The notes below the pieces were generated by a model, which was given only the letters and a program-made list of their open reading frames with translations, ran no database searches and had not been told where the DNA came from. A program made the position numbers and the translations under genes. This document shows, piece after piece, positions 14,901 to 26,067 of a DNA stretch of 64,000 nucleotides. How positions within the stretch are numbered: position 1 is the first letter of the stretch; each line of letters starts with the position of its first letter. This stretch comes from Litsea cubeba. Its lineage: Eukaryota > Streptophyta > Magnoliopsida > Laurales > Lauraceae. The stretch is from assembly GCA_012931725.1 (NCBI GenBank), contig CM022948.1:70857455-70921454 (forward strand), in the 5' to 3' direction.

Positions 14901-16696
14901 ATGGGGAGCTTTTGAAGAATTTTGTTACTGACTGTCAGCAGGGGACAAGTTGCAGACACTTGCAGTAGCAGCAGCAAGGCATTAAGAAAAAAAGAAAAAT
15001 AAAGAAATAGCAGCAGCATGGCATCAAGATAAAAAGAAAAAAAATAAACAGCAGCAGCACTGCAGCAGCATAGCATCAAGAAAAAAAAGAAAAAATAAAT
15101 AATCAGCAGCGGCAGCATAGCATCAAGAAAAATGAAGAAAAAAGAAACAGCATATATATTCGAGCTAGGAGAAGTTGACAGCAGCAGCAAACAAAAAAAA
15201 AACAAAGACATTACAGCAGCACTGCGGCAGCATAGCATCAAGAAAAAAAAAAAAACAAACAAACAGCAGCAGCAGCATAGCATATCAAGAAAAAATGGAG
15301 AAAAAAGAAATAGCAGCAGCAACATATATCTTGGAGCTAGGAGAAGTTCACAGCAGCAGACAAAAAATAAAAAAAGAGGCGGCGGCAGCCAATCAAAAGC
15401 AGGGACAGAAGATCATCAAACAAAGCATCACAGAAAAAAAAAACCCTAAAATCCAAATGATTTAAGGAGGAAGAAAAAAAAAACCCTAGATTAGAATAGC
15501 CACTAGCCAGAATAGCATTTCTTCAAATAAGAAACAACCAATACTGATGAAGAGAAAAAAAGAAACAAAAGGAAAGAAAGAAGAGAAAAGAACCTGAAGG
15601 TGTAGATGAAACGGCAACGGCGACAGCGATTTGGGTTTGATTTCACAAAGAAATAGCAGCGGTTTGGGTTTGATTTCGCATGGTGACAGCGATGGAGGGT
15701 TTGACGACGGTAAGGCGACGATGGCGGCGAGAAGCAGCGACTGGCGCACGTCTCTTCCCTTCCCTCTCTCCTTTTTTTTTTCTTCCTCCCTGCGCTTTTT
15801 TCCTCACTGCGCTTTTTCTTTTTTTATATCCCACTTAACTTGTCTCGTGCGTATCCCGCAAGTATTGGGCATTAAAAAAAAAATTTCCGATACGGATTTC
15901 ACGTATCATGGTTGTATCCAGGCGTATCCGTGTCTGATACGTCCAGGATACGGATTCAGGACCCTATTTTATGTATCCGTGCTTCCTAGCTCGTGGTTTA
16001 TATTATCCAAAGGATAATCGTCTACTTCTGACCGCGTATGCAGATGCTGACTAGGCAGGCTGTCCGGATACCAGACAATCCGCGACTGGTTGTTGTATGT
16101 ACCTCGGTAATTCTCTCATTTCTTGGAAATACAAGAAACAAGAAGGGGTTTCCAAATCATCTACAGAGGCTGAATAACGGGCCATATCCTCTGCTTGTTC
16201 TGAAATCCTATGGCTTCGAGGACTCCTTTCGGAACTCGAAGTTGCACAAGCCTCTCCCACTTCCTTGAATACAAATAATATTGGGCAATCAGAATCACTG
16301 AAAATCCTGTTCTTCATGAACGCACAAAACATATCGAAGTTGATTGCTACTTTATTCGAGACGAATACAAGCATGATGTCATCAGTCTACCTCATGTTCC
16401 TATCGAGTTTCAGTTTGCAAATATCTTCATTAAGGGACTTCCTCGCCCTCGACATCAATTTCTTATCTCCAAATTGCTGCTTTATGACTCTCCCGCATCA
16501 ATTTGAGGGGGGGTGTCAAATCTAGGGCCTTCAGGCCCAATATAACGGCCCATTTACATATTAGTTTAGTTGTTAGCTATTAGTATGGATCTAAACCAAA
16601 GTGTATTTACTGGATAAGTATGATTAGAATGTAATCAGGGATTAAACCCTATAAATATATATATCAGTCGACCATGAAGGGAGGACATTCGTCTCC

Positions 16697-16755
<59 letters not shown>

Positions 16756-19700
16756 GTGTGTATCACTTCTCTCTACAAATGACAGTTCACAGCTTGGCAC
16801 CTACCAAGTATCAGCCCCATTGATCATTATTAGTCATCTAATCTAACGTGGAAAAATGATAGTTGGAATAAAAAAAAAAAAAAAACAATCATTGCTACAG
16901 AGTGGATGACTAGCAACACTTAATGGCGAAAGATTTTGGAAGATGCCCAATAACAATCGTTCACTGTATTTCATTGGGCCAATCACAACAATAAGCAAGA
17001 TGTCAGCTTTTAAAAAAGTTTTTGAACATCACGGACAATCAGCCTTCATGCTATCTTCTCAACTTAACAAAAGAATATTGATGAAGAATTAGAAACACAA
17101 GTCGTACAATATACATATATATAATTTTGCTTTGATTGAACAGTTGTAAGATAGCCTGTACGCCATTTATGGCATTTAGAACTTTAACTTCGCAAGTATT
17201 TACCCTTTCACTGTTATTTTTACTAAGAAAAAGGGATAGAATGTGTGGTTGGGCATCTCTCTACTGTAGAAAAGAACAGGGATAGATAAGGCAGGATAAG
17301 AGAAATCCCAAACCAAAAATTAAAAAAAAAATGAAAAAAATCGAATTTTAAGAAGTTAAATATATAAAAGTGAATATGCTTTAGAGTTGATGAAAACAGA
17401 AACCTTCTGCAAATGGAATAGGAAAAGGACTACAAAGACCTAATGTTAAGGCAGTCATACCTTTCTCTGCATTGCTTTCCAATGCGTCCAGGTAATGCTT
17501 GTGCAATCGTTGACCACTTTTTCGGTCCATATTTACCAACCAATTCAATCATTAAATCATCTTCCTGTTTAAAATATAGTAAAACCAATCCCGTTAGATT
17601 AACTTTGCCAGCCGCAGATATATCTGATGACAAAGATTCCATCAGATTAGCTATGGATAACATGATAAATTTCTATATAATATTGACTCTAAACCAAGTC
17701 AGTGAACACGAAAAGATGATCACAGGGGCCAGGAAAAGGATCATCAAAAGGATTATACCTCTTTTGACCATGGTCCTTTCACTAGTTCTGGATTTAAAAC
17801 CTTTTGCCATCTGTGCAAGCATTGAACATCGGTCCGATCCGTAAAATATTCAGCTGTTGAAGGAACCAGAATACAAATTTGATTGATAATGAGCAGAACA
17901 ATCAACATTTGGAGCAGATTAATAGTAACTAGAAAAATTAAAATATAACTCTTGCCAAACCAAGAGACAATCATCTAAAAATGAATATATGATTTGCCTA
18001 CTATATAAAATAACTTTTGAGAAATGCAAGGGTTTGCACAATGAAAGGAAATCAATGAAAAAGAGCAGGGCAGCTATCATTGAACCATTCTACTAGAAGG
18101 GAATCTGATGCCAACAAATTATTGAATTCGTAGTCGATAGGATTGACATCTACTGTTTATTGATTGGGTCAATATATTCTTGCATTAATCTATAGCTCAC
18201 CAAGCCAATTCCAACTTCTTGCTTGAGAGTTGGTAGGTCAATAGATGCATGCGTTAATCAACAGCTCACCAAGCCAAGTCCAACTTCTTTCTTGAGAGTT
18301 GGTAGAAGTTAACACCAAAGAGATATCATTTTCAAAACAACACAATCACAGTCTATCTTCCATTCATCTCTCCTTTAGCTTTATACAAGGAAATAGATGG
18401 CAGTTTCCGAAAAAGATCATGAACTAAAACAATGACAAAGGAATAACTAATTACAGGAGCGAAAAGGGAAACTTGGGTAACTCTTGAGCCTCTGGACTTA
18501 TGTTGGCCCTATAAGGGTGCCAATACCGAAGCTTGGCCCTCCTGATTGCGTCATTCTCCATGTCGAAAGAAAACAAAAGATATCATTGAATTCTTGCAAA
18601 AATGTCGGCTTTATTACAACTTTGTCAGAAGAACTCATCATCAATGGTAATTCTGAAGTCAGGATTAATGTAGATTTCCACAAATTATCATTCCACACCC
18701 TCCAACATGAGACAGACACAGTGCCATAAGACTAGGTTGGAGAAGCAGCCTGGATCCTTGAGTTGTATTCAAAATATGGATCGTTTTAAGGGGAGTTTTC
18801 TTGAATTGTCACACTCAACTTTTTGACCAAAGCAAAGAGGACGAGCTATCATGGATAAGACCATTGAGGTGAGAAAAACGTGAAAAGCCTCAACATTTTT
18901 TATTTTTTTGAAAAAGGTGACTATTCATTGCTCAAAAAAACTGTACAGTATAAGAGGACTATACGGTAGACCAAAAAACAAGAAAGAAAAGAAGTAATAC
19001 CCTCGGCCAGGTTAGGCCCAGATTCGTCCAACCCATAATTTAATGGGTTGGGCTAATGTGTTTGTTTTAGTTTTAATTTGCTTGACCTGTTTACAACTCA
19101 TTAATGGTTTTGTTATACATAATTCAAAGGGATTTGAATTGTTACAAACGACATCCCCTTGGGGGGGTGATTTCGTTCGTATGCATAGGGGAGTTCCCAA
19201 TGGATAGAAATTTGGGGTTATCCCCAGATCCTATTGTACACCCATTTCTTTATTAACTCCTCTGTTTTGATCACCGCTTCTCTCATTTGGGTTAAAGAGG
19301 AAAGGAGGAGAAAGAGTGCAGACAAGGAATTTTCCCTTGGGATCAACGTAGACCGGCAGGATTCGCAAGGAAGAAGAGCAGACCAGCTTCGGAAAGCTTG
19401 GTGGAAGCACTATTCAAGATCTCACATCGAACAGGCCACGATCAGCTACACAAGAAGGTGAGTGGTATTTCTAAATAAACAGAGATATGGGGATTCGTTG
19501 TTTTGTTTTGTTAACCGTGGATATGCCCAAATAGGCCCTAGATGATGGAAATCTTAACACTGACAAGTCTTGAGAATTTCAATTCTCTACATTGCATGAT
19601 GATCCAGTGGAGTTTGGCTTTGAGGCAGTACAGAACTCCACGGTCCTTTTTTTTGTTTTCCATCGAAATATACGTGGTCTGTCGACATGTGTGAACCTTG

Positions 19701-22700
19701 TATTTTGAGGTGGAAACCCAACTTCTTACCTTGTAAATTTGGGAAACTTGTCTAAATTAATGGTCCAATTGGTGCCGTAGAGATGTCAAATGGGCCGGGC
19801 CGGCCCGAAAAACGGCCCACGGCACGGGCCATGCTGGGCCGAGGGAACGAGCACGACCAGCCCGTTTCGGCACGACACGCTGCGGGCCAACCCATCCATA
19901 ACAGTAGGCCCGCCAGGCACGACCCACCTGGCCCACCCCAACGGCTATTTTCATGCATTTTGTCCATTTTAACCCCACCCCCCCTAAAACGGTCATATAA
20001 GGGGTATTTTGTGTCTTTTTGAATTTTGAAAGTCTATAAATAGTCTAACCCTCCCATTCTTATTTCTCACTAAAGCATTCAACTCTTTCACTCTCTATAC
20101 ACTCTCTCAAAGCATTCAACTCTTTCACTCTCCCCTGTTTGTTTATTTTAATGATTTTTTTAATTCTTTTTTCCGTTCATTCAGTATAAATCTAAAGAAG
20201 CAATTATTGTATGTTGTCATGTTTTCTTTTTTTCTTTTCTTTTTATTTCTTTCTCTGCAACGATGATATATATAAATGTTTGAATGTTTTCTTTGAGATT
20301 TCTAATGATTGAGGATTTTAATTTCTTGATTGTATTGAACATTTGAATGGCTGAGATTTGGAGCTTCCAAAGTTCTTTTTTTTTAATTTTTTAACTCCTG
20401 CAGCTCACTGCCATCACTGCTTTCCCTCTCTTTTCAGTAATTTACTACAGTGCTTGCTATAGTAATTTGCTACAATATTTTATTACGGTACTCACTACAA
20501 GCTTTCCCTCTCTTTTCAGTAATTTACTATAGTGCTTGCTATAGTAATTTGCTACAGTATTTTATTACGATACTTGCTACAATACATGTTATAGTACAGT
20601 TTGATAATTGAATTACGTCTTCGTATTTGGATCTACATGTTTCTATTAGCATGTGATGTAATTTCTACGACATTCCTAAATGGTGATTCTATTGTGCTAT
20701 TTGCGAATGTAATATTACATGATTCTAAGATGGTTAATGAATTGTAATGGTTTCACATGTTACCTATCGAATATTATTATTATAAGTTGACTTTTGGTCA
20801 ATTGTGGAAGCGTCTCAAACTTAGCGCGGAGTTAGTTATGCAATGAAGTTAGTTATGCAATTGCTTTTACACAATTGGGTACCAATAATGAAACGGAATG
20901 GGGCATGTTAAACCTGAGATTTTTGCAAGAGGGTGATTTCAAGCTTACCTCGTCCTAAGAATTGAGAAAGATAAAAATTAAAATAATAACTGGACCGATG
21001 GGACCAACCCCTTGGACACCCCCTACCCTAGATCACCAGCATGTTGTAACGTTAATGTTCCCACACCGATATTCTATCATAAAATTGGCTTTTATGCTAG
21101 AGATGATTAAAAGTGGCTCCTACGCCAGAGATGTTACACTGGCAAGCCAGACACTTTTTCACTGACTACATATCAGCCCTCTTTATATGTGATTGATTAC
21201 CTGGCTACTAGATTCAGCGATTTTACCTGACTAGTGAGTCAAAGGTTCGCTAACTATAGGTCAGCCATTCGACTGACCTATAGATCACCTCTTTATGTGT
21301 GTAATGGGGCATCCATGAGATGCAAGACATGGGCCAGTGCACTTAGGTGGTTAGGTGGTGGTCCTAAAGATAGATCTAGAAACCTCTTTTAAAACCATAA
21401 TTGTCACATTATTGATATCTATTGACACTCTGTTATTTAATTATCACTATGCTGTGCACAAACACAGAACTAGATTTCTATTCACGCAGTAGTCAGTATT
21501 ACTAATTGTTGTTTTCAGCCCCAATCCAGGTAATAAAAACATAAAGATGCAGGGGTATCCTGACAAAAAAGTTATAGGATTTGCTATTTGCAAATGAGCA
21601 TCGACGAGACTCACCAGATTCATTCAAACATTTTATTTTCTTTTATGTCAACATTAAGATTGTCTGTCGGATTGTAAAGTTTCATTAGTTTGACTTGTTA
21701 ATTGTTATATTATTTAGACATCCTTATTAATTAAAGTGGAATTGTTTATATAAATGCTGAATTTATTATGTGGCTATGATTTGACCTATGTATGTGAATA
21801 TGACGCTATTTGTACACAACTTGGGCTTCAGAGAGAGAGAGAGAGCAACAATAACAAGTGAAGAGTAAAAAAGGCCATTTTTCCCAGGGATGGAAAGGGT
21901 TTTGTTTCTCCAGCAAGTGGAGAAGAGTTGCCGAAGTGGGCTCCATTTCCCCCTCTAAAATCTCAATAGAAAATAGGGATAACCTTAATCTAAGTAAAAA
22001 GCATCTGAAATATAACTTTCAATAAGGTTGCAAGGACAAAACACTCTGAATGACTAGATGAGAAAGTTGTCCTTCGGTCAAACAATAAAAGTTATTTTTC
22101 TACCATTCAAAAAAATAAAAATTATTTTTCTCTTTAAAGTTTCAGTGAATTGTGTTCAAAGTTCGGATAAAGATAATAAGAAGCAATTGGCATGTAAAGA
22201 ATGGGCAGCTAAATTTGATGTTGTTGTCATTGTTAAAGGATGAGAAATTCCAATTTTGGTACAAGTCATATTCGAAGACCATATAGAGATTAGAACAAGT
22301 AAGTGGCACTTAAAGACCGGGCAACTACATTTGGTGTTGTTGAGGTTGTTAATGGATGAGAAATAAAAATTTGTAGTCGTAATCATTAAATTTTAAGGCT
22401 ACAAATCATAGATATAATAGACATGATATTAACAATAATGAAAAAAAAAAAAAGAACAGAAAAAAGTGCAATATTCTTTGGGGAAAAAAGCAAGTTGACA
22501 CCAAGATATGGATTGCAACTTCATTAAGAAAATCCCACAATAATAATAGTAATAATATCAGTTCCACAAAAGATGCCAAAAACAATGTACCTATTTTTTT
22601 CCAATTTTTTCCTTTAAAGCGTTGGACAGCTCTGCACAACAATGCATCCTGTGTACCAAAATCAAAAGTAATCAGACTTTAATTTTCTTGAGCTATATCA

Positions 22701-22731
22701 AAGTAATCCCTACCAACAGATATTCCAAAAG

Positions 22732-22796
<65 letters not shown>

Positions 22797-25014
22797 CTTA
22801 AAATACCAAAAAAACTACATCGCAATGCATTGATTCAGAAAATCATGTTATCTAAGACGTCCTACATAACAATTTCTCAGAGAAGTCTTGATACTCCTCA
22901 TGATACTAGGGAAGAAAAGCAAATAATCACCAAAAACCAAGTCTAGAACCTACTTTAATGACATAGAAAAACATCACATAAATAGAAAAGACATTATGCT
23001 TATTACTTTTTTAAGTAAAGGTCAAGCAAAGGTAACAATATAGTTATCACATATTATGGAAGCAAGAAAAGCAGAAATCCAGAATATTAGGAGTTAGAAT
23101 TTTTTTTTCTTAATATCAGTAACATGGCTCAAACCTGCAACCTCATGGTGTCAACAATAAGCACCTTCCAATTATGCCAGAAGATTAAGGTTTTGACATT
23201 GAATGGCTGAACAAAGCAGAACTATATGAAGCAACTTTTAGTGGAAAAAGGTTTGGAATAACCAAAACCAAGAAAATCTGGGTTTCCCATGCACAGTCCT
23301 TTCATTTTAATTTAGCCCTCAACTTGCACAGTTTAGCAGCAAGAGGCATGGAACCTTGTATCTCTATAGTTTCTAGCCTAGAATATAAGATGAATGGTTT
23401 AGGTATTAGGAGCATACTACAAGACCATGCTTGCAACTGAGGTAAGTTAAATTACATTCTTTCTATTTTCATTAGACTTCAGAAAGTATGGGCATTAGCA
23501 GCTGTTTCTTTTAATTTAAAGGGGGTGTTTCCTGATTTGGTTTAGTGCTTTTATAGAAGTCCAGTCAGTTGGTTTGGCTATTTTAATGAAAGGCTTTGTT
23601 ACAGATGAAAGTTTTTTACTTTAAAGGGCAACATTAGCTTTAGGAAAAGTCATTGTTAGGTAACATAGAAGCTTATAAGAGCGAGGTCTTGGAATTGCTA
23701 TCTGGCAATTGCCACCATTTTTTCCCCAGAGTAATTACCCAGTTGATAATTCATCCTATGCTCTATCTATCAGTTGGCAACAGGCATACATGCTCAAAAA
23801 CCAACATCTATAGGGGAACTTTACTGTCAGACCCTAGTATCCATTAAGACTTGACCAAAACTTTTGAAGCTGAAAAGAATTATACAAGTATATCTGGTAG
23901 AAAAAAAAAAAAAAAAAAAAGATGTGGGGGAAATGATTGCTAATAAATCAAGGATGAATGCTGAACTGCCATCTTCCTCCAATTGAACATCACGAGGAAA
24001 ACTTCCAGCAGGAAATGCATTCATTTTGATTTCAGTCAACCAAAACAGCAAAACACCAATGCACAAACTCCCTGCACTCTAAAAGAATGACATATTAACA
24101 AAGAAAACACCACTGATATATTTTGATTTAGAACAAACTAATTTTATGTCATATGCAAAGAATCAGAGGATGAAAGGATCACAAGTCATAAATACTCAGA
24201 ATAATCCAAACTCACCCCTTACAAAATGAAACTTGGGAGTAGCAGTTAAAATAACACAGGAAAGATACTTCTGATGACTAAAGAGGAATTAGTTCTTAAC
24301 ATGTTTACTTTTTTTTTTTTATTGTTATGCTATCATTATAATTTATGCTTTTAAACATGCCCATGAAAATATTCATTCACCTCTTCCGCTGTCCATTGCC
24401 CCTTGGTCGAACGCCGTGTAGGGCCAGTTGTCCTCCTGCAAAAGCATCACATCAACATACTAGGCAAGCATTACCAATAAAAGAAACGGTAATGCACTAG
24501 TTGAGCATATTCCCATCAAACAAAAGGCAGTCATTTTAAGCTCCCCTAATCACACATTCATTGGTGAAAAGGAATGACAAGGAATTGGGTGCCCATCTCT
24601 CCGAAATGGAGTGTTGCAATAATTGAATCTCATGATGAATAAAATAATAATAGAAAGTAAATATTGTTCCAAACTTCCAAACCCTATACATAAAAATTTC
24701 CAGGTTAGACCAGAAGCACATTTAATCTTCTTGTAGGTCTCATCAATGCTGAAATCCAAAAGCTTCAATCAGATCCTAACCCCGAAAATCCAAAATAATT
24801 TTTTTTAAAGCCCACTTATCATGAGTTCATGACTACAAAACAAACTCTGGCCTCTTCCACTGAATTAAATAAGTCATCTTATGCTTTATTCCATCTCCCA
24901 GATGTGTGGTTCTACATACCCACTCAGCTTAATGTAGAACTTAGTTCAAAATTGGCACATACTTCATTGCAATCCAATGCAAGATTTGAGACTTGCACGC
25001 ATTGTCCAATTAAA

Positions 25015-25050
<36 letters not shown>

Positions 25051-25951
25051 CTCTGCCCATAATGAACACTGCAACCACTTGGATGTATGCCAATAATGGG
25101 GAGTGAGGGAATGTGGAATAAGAGTGGACAAAAATGGCCACAAAGGATCATCACAATTGTAGTTTCGAGTCCTCAAAGTTAAACAATCAAAGTGTGCAGT
25201 TCTTTTTGTGATTCAATCCAATGTGGATATTGTAGGAAAATAGAAGGGTTTTATGGTATTTTATATCATTCTTGGAGCCAATGTGTAATTTCATTAATAT
25301 GGAGGGTCCTATATGTAATACCATATTAAACCCTTCTATTTTGCTACAGATATCAGTTCAGATCAGTGTCAGTTTGGGATGAGTGCAAACCTCTTACAGT
25401 GTGAATAGTGTGTGTGCCTCCGTGTGGGCCCATGCAAGCCAATCACAGGTGAGCAGGGTGGACAAAAAGGTCTTATTGTCTATTAGGTTTGGCATAGTAT
25501 CAACATCTTGGATCATCATGAGCGTAGTTTCAAGTCTTCAAACTTAAACAGCGTTTTGAAGAGTGCATTTGGTAAGTCAACCTAAGATGGACATCAAATC
25601 CAATGTGTCAAGTTGGAACAACCGCCACTTTGCAGGGAGGAGGTTAGAGTGATCATAGGTGGCAGGAGTTTTTATATGGTGTCCCGATCAACAAATGAGT
25701 GTACAAACAAAACCACACACCACAGGCACATGAAAAGGGAAAAGGCAAAGCATCAACACGAAGGTCATATATGCCCCAAATAATATAATATTATAGATGG
25801 ACATAGGTTATCTTGCAGCAAAGTCACTTTTAAAGTTTTACCCATGCAAAGGCCGAGAATTCTGAAAAGCATTGCCAGCCCCATCAAGAAAAGTAGCAGC
25901 AGCAGCAGCAGTGTCGCCTGTCCTAGAATTCCCTGTCTTCTCACTTTCCAT
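1240..25951 (-). CDS. MYB3R: MYB3R (R1R2R3-MYB) transcription factor, complete, 11 coding exons
   Basis: Nuclear transcription factor of the three-repeat MYB family. These proteins bind MSA elements (core AACGG) in promoters of G2/M genes such as B-type cyclins. Coding exons on the minus strand: 25951-25842, 24435-24381, 22648-22591, 17853-17759, 17564-17461, 8392-8264, 8041-6160, 5306-5050, 4334-4217, 1939-1751, 1386-1240. Their lengths sum to 3,144 nt (1,047 aa plus stop), phases agree at every junction, and all junctions are GT/AG. Repeat tryptophans fall at about residues 51/71/90 (R1), 103/123/142 (R2) and 155/174/193 (R3), so all nine are present. The C-terminal half has the family blocks IPFFSCDLVPS, YSPFGIRQLM, SAWKSPWFMNSLLPG and GDGAYDALGLMRQL, and ends SSYLMKCCR. 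These blocks suit the long MYB3R1/MYB3R4 class rather than the short repressor class; that subclass call is inference. The start is the first in-frame ATG of exon 2. Confidence 0.96.
3163..3523. mobile_element. hAT-type MITE (361 bp) in a MYB3R intron
   Basis: Ends TAGGGTGCAC and GTGCACCCCTA form a terminal inverted repeat. The element is flanked on both sides by the perfect 8-bp duplication CTTTTTTC (3155-3162 and 3524-3531), the target size of hAT transposons. Inside are repeats of CGGTTCGGTT on both arms. It lies between exons 9 (4217) and 10 (1939). It contains a tRNA-like segment on the minus strand (3420-3361). Confidence 0.85.
3361..3420 (-). other. tRNA-like (A-box/B-box) segment inside the hAT MITE
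   Basis: On the minus strand, CAGTTCAATTGG fits an A-box or D-loop. About 35 nt further on, GGTTCGAGTGTTC resembles a B-box or T-loop. The intervening part could hold an anticodon-like loop (CTTCAAG). I do not see a full cloverleaf with acceptor stem, so I do not call a functional tRNA. A SINE or tRNA pseudogene captured in the MITE is more likely. Confidence 0.4.
6071..6095. repeat. (TA)n microsatellite
   Basis: Twelve or so TA units directly 3' of the large MYB3R exon, within intron 7. Confidence 0.9.
6160..8392 (-). other. MYB3R: MYB3R exons encoding repeat R3 and most of the regulatory region
   Basis: Exon 8392-8264 finishes R2 (WHNHLNP) and begins R3 (NKEAWTQEEE, GNKWAEL). The 1,882-nt exon 8041-6160 finishes R3 (NAIKNHWNSSVKKKL) and encodes about 620 residues of Ser/Pro-rich sequence with no predicted fold that I can see. 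It contains several SP or TP sites (for example CTPSILKK, LSPLQEKK, IPSPTYLEDK). In known family members such sites are phosphorylated by cyclin-dependent kinases; that this happens here is inference. Confidence 0.93.
8699..8944 (+). repeat. 5' LTR of the nested copia element
   Basis: Starts TGTCAATCCAGGG and ends CAAATGACA. It has a TATA-box-like TATAAATATATA near 8807 and a long (CT)n tract at 8847-8913. Relative to the 3' LTR it lacks two short segments (near 8720 and 8790). Confidence 0.9.
12525..14822 (-). pseudogene. hAT transposase remnant (BED finger, DUF659, hAT-C)
   Basis: Read on the minus strand, in order: a BED-type zinc-finger region (14822-14580, WQCNFCHQTKRTH), a DUF659-like block (about 14130-13790, with SDGWSDSQSRP and FMAEPESGPMF), the middle domain (13859-13443, VHTLNLALQNIC) and a C-terminal dimerisation-type region (12938-12525, KSWWVTYGACAPLLQTLA). 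Frameshifts and stops separate these pieces, so no single frame remains. Confidence 0.85.
14940..15400. repeat. CAG-rich minisatellite inside the hAT transposon
   Basis: A degenerate unit of about 45-60 bp recurs roughly seven times. It is built as CAGCAGCAG, then CATAGCATCAAGA, then an A-rich stretch. Two copies are followed by a segment containing GAGCTAGGAGAAGTT. It lies in the 5' part of the element relative to the transposase. Confidence 0.7.
16514..16784 (+). repeat. 3' LTR of the nested copia element
   Basis: A 271-bp partner of 8699-8944. It is preceded by the polypurine tract GAGGGGGGG (16505-16513) and the pol stop codon TGA (16504-16506), and carries (CT)n at 16701-16753. Confidence 0.9.
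18171..18308. repeat. Tandem duplication, period 69 bp
   Basis: Two copies of a unit containing AGCTCACCAAGCCAA (at 18194 and 18263) and CTTGAGAGTTGGTAG, in MYB3R intron 3. Confidence 0.8.
19778..19960. mobile_element. GGCCC-rich transposon end (hAT-like), one-sided
   Basis: The sharp start TAGAGATGTCAAATGGGCCG is followed by about 170 bp of GGGCC/GGCCC-rich sequence in an AT-rich intron. TAGRGATG ends with subterminal GGGCC repeats are known from non-autonomous plant hAT elements. I could not find the matching inverted end, so the limits are unknown. Confidence 0.4.
20419..20582. repeat. Tandem duplication, period 82 bp
   Basis: GCTTTCCCTCTCTTTTCAGT starts both copies (20419 and 20501). 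Within each copy the motif ACTAYAGTGCTTGCTATAGT recurs in shorter variants. It lies in MYB3R intron 3. Confidence 0.8.
22734..22794. repeat. (GA)n microsatellite
   Basis: About 30 GA units, 86 bp upstream (transcript sense) of the MYB3R exon at 22648-22591. Confidence 0.95.
23099..23182 (-). mobile_element. tRNA-derived SINE in a MYB3R intron
   Basis: On the minus strand the A-box TGGCATAATTGG fits the consensus at all positions. A B-box-like AGGTTTGAGCC follows, and the element ends in an A-run (T8 at 23101 on plus). It resembles the SINE at 48.38 kb in the stretch TGGAAGGTGCTTATTGTTG. Confidence 0.6.
25019..25047. repeat. (GA)n microsatellite
   Basis: About 14 GA units in MYB3R intron 1 of the coding region. 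Confidence 0.9.
25231..25348. mobile_element. Palindromic 118-bp MITE-like element with 5-bp target duplication
   Basis: Arms of about 30 bp are inverted repeats: one end starts TGTAGGAAAATAGAAGGGTT and the other, reverse-complemented, starts TGTAGCAAAATAGAAGGGTT. GATAT flanks both sides (25226-25230 and 25349-25353). Confidence 0.75.
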
Positions 25952-26067
25952 TTTGCGTTTGCTGGAAAATGATGCAACAAACGCTGATCCCCACTCTAGC
26001 GGCTCTCTCCAAAATAGATTCCACAAACCACCATCAACCTTTCATCAAAGAGCTAGAAGTGATTCCC
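25842..26067 (-). other. MYB3R: MYB3R exon 2: rest of the 5' UTR, uORF and start codon
   Basis: Acceptor tatcacacag is followed by about 116 nt of leader and then ATG at 25951-25949. The coding part gives an N-terminal tail that starts MESEKTGNSRTG and includes a five-alanine run. The exon ends in phase 2 (GG) at the donor gtaaaac. A 16-codon uORF (26046-25996) ends 44 nt before the main ATG. Confidence 0.75.

Larger units (their letters stand above)
12233..15987 (-). mobile_element. hAT DNA transposon inserted into the copia element
   Basis: Flanked by the perfect 8-bp duplication AGCTCGTG (12225-12232 and 15988-15995). The uninterrupted sequence is seen in the intact copia copy at about 61247. 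Near-terminal inverted repeats share GAAGCACGGA, and GGATACG-type subterminal repeats crowd both ends. The minus strand encodes a decayed transposase (next entry). Length 3,755 bp. Confidence 0.88.
9805..16506 (+). pseudogene. Decayed copia gag-pol (nested copy)
   Basis: A gag start at 9805 (MDKTEKSDPSIVRFNGKNY) reaches a stop near 9908. Recognisable pieces follow: gag to about 10235, integrase (10250-10560), the connector (10766-11266), reverse transcriptase (about 11530-12230, with YIDDI at 11787-11801) and RNase H (16000-16500). The zinc knuckle, protease and pre-integrase parts are missing because of the internal deletion. Numerous stops and frameshifts make it non-coding. Confidence 0.9.
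8699..16784 (+). mobile_element. Ty1/copia LTR retrotransposon in MYB3R intron 5, internally deleted and interrupted
   Basis: The 5' LTR is 8699-8944 and the 3' LTR 16514-16784; both start TGTCAA and end GACA. The 5-bp flanks are GTTCG (8694-8698) and GTTCA (16785-16789), a 4 of 5 match. A decayed primer-binding site AGGTATTAGAGC follows the 5' LTR, and a polypurine tract precedes the 3' LTR. Internal sequence is collinear with the complete copy at 56.75-62.0 kb, but lacks about 1.16 kb at about 10236 and is split by a hAT transposon (12233-15987). It is transcribed opposite to MYB3R. Many stops show that it is old. Confidence 0.93.
17461..24435 (-). other. MYB3R: MYB3R exons encoding DNA-binding repeats R1 and R2
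   Basis: Four short exons encode R1 and R2. Exon 24435-24381 gives RRSTKGQWTAEE, 22648-22591 gives the R1 core ending GKNWKKI, and 17853-17759 gives R1 helix 3 (DVQCLHRWQKVLNP) and the start of R2. Exon 17564-17461 gives the R2 core (KYGPKKWSTIAQALPGRIGK). R1 is characteristic of MYB3R and is absent from ordinary R2R3-MYBs. Short exons cut within repeats are usual for this family. Confidence 0.93.

Noticed and set aside
14879..15465. Long open frames of Leu/Phe/Ser or Lys/Gln at 15 kb
   Set aside because: Translation of the CAG/A-rich minisatellite in the hAT element.
19752..20022. Overlapping Gly/Pro/Arg-rich frames on both strands at 19.8 kb
   Set aside because: They reflect the GGGCC-rich transposon end, not a gene.
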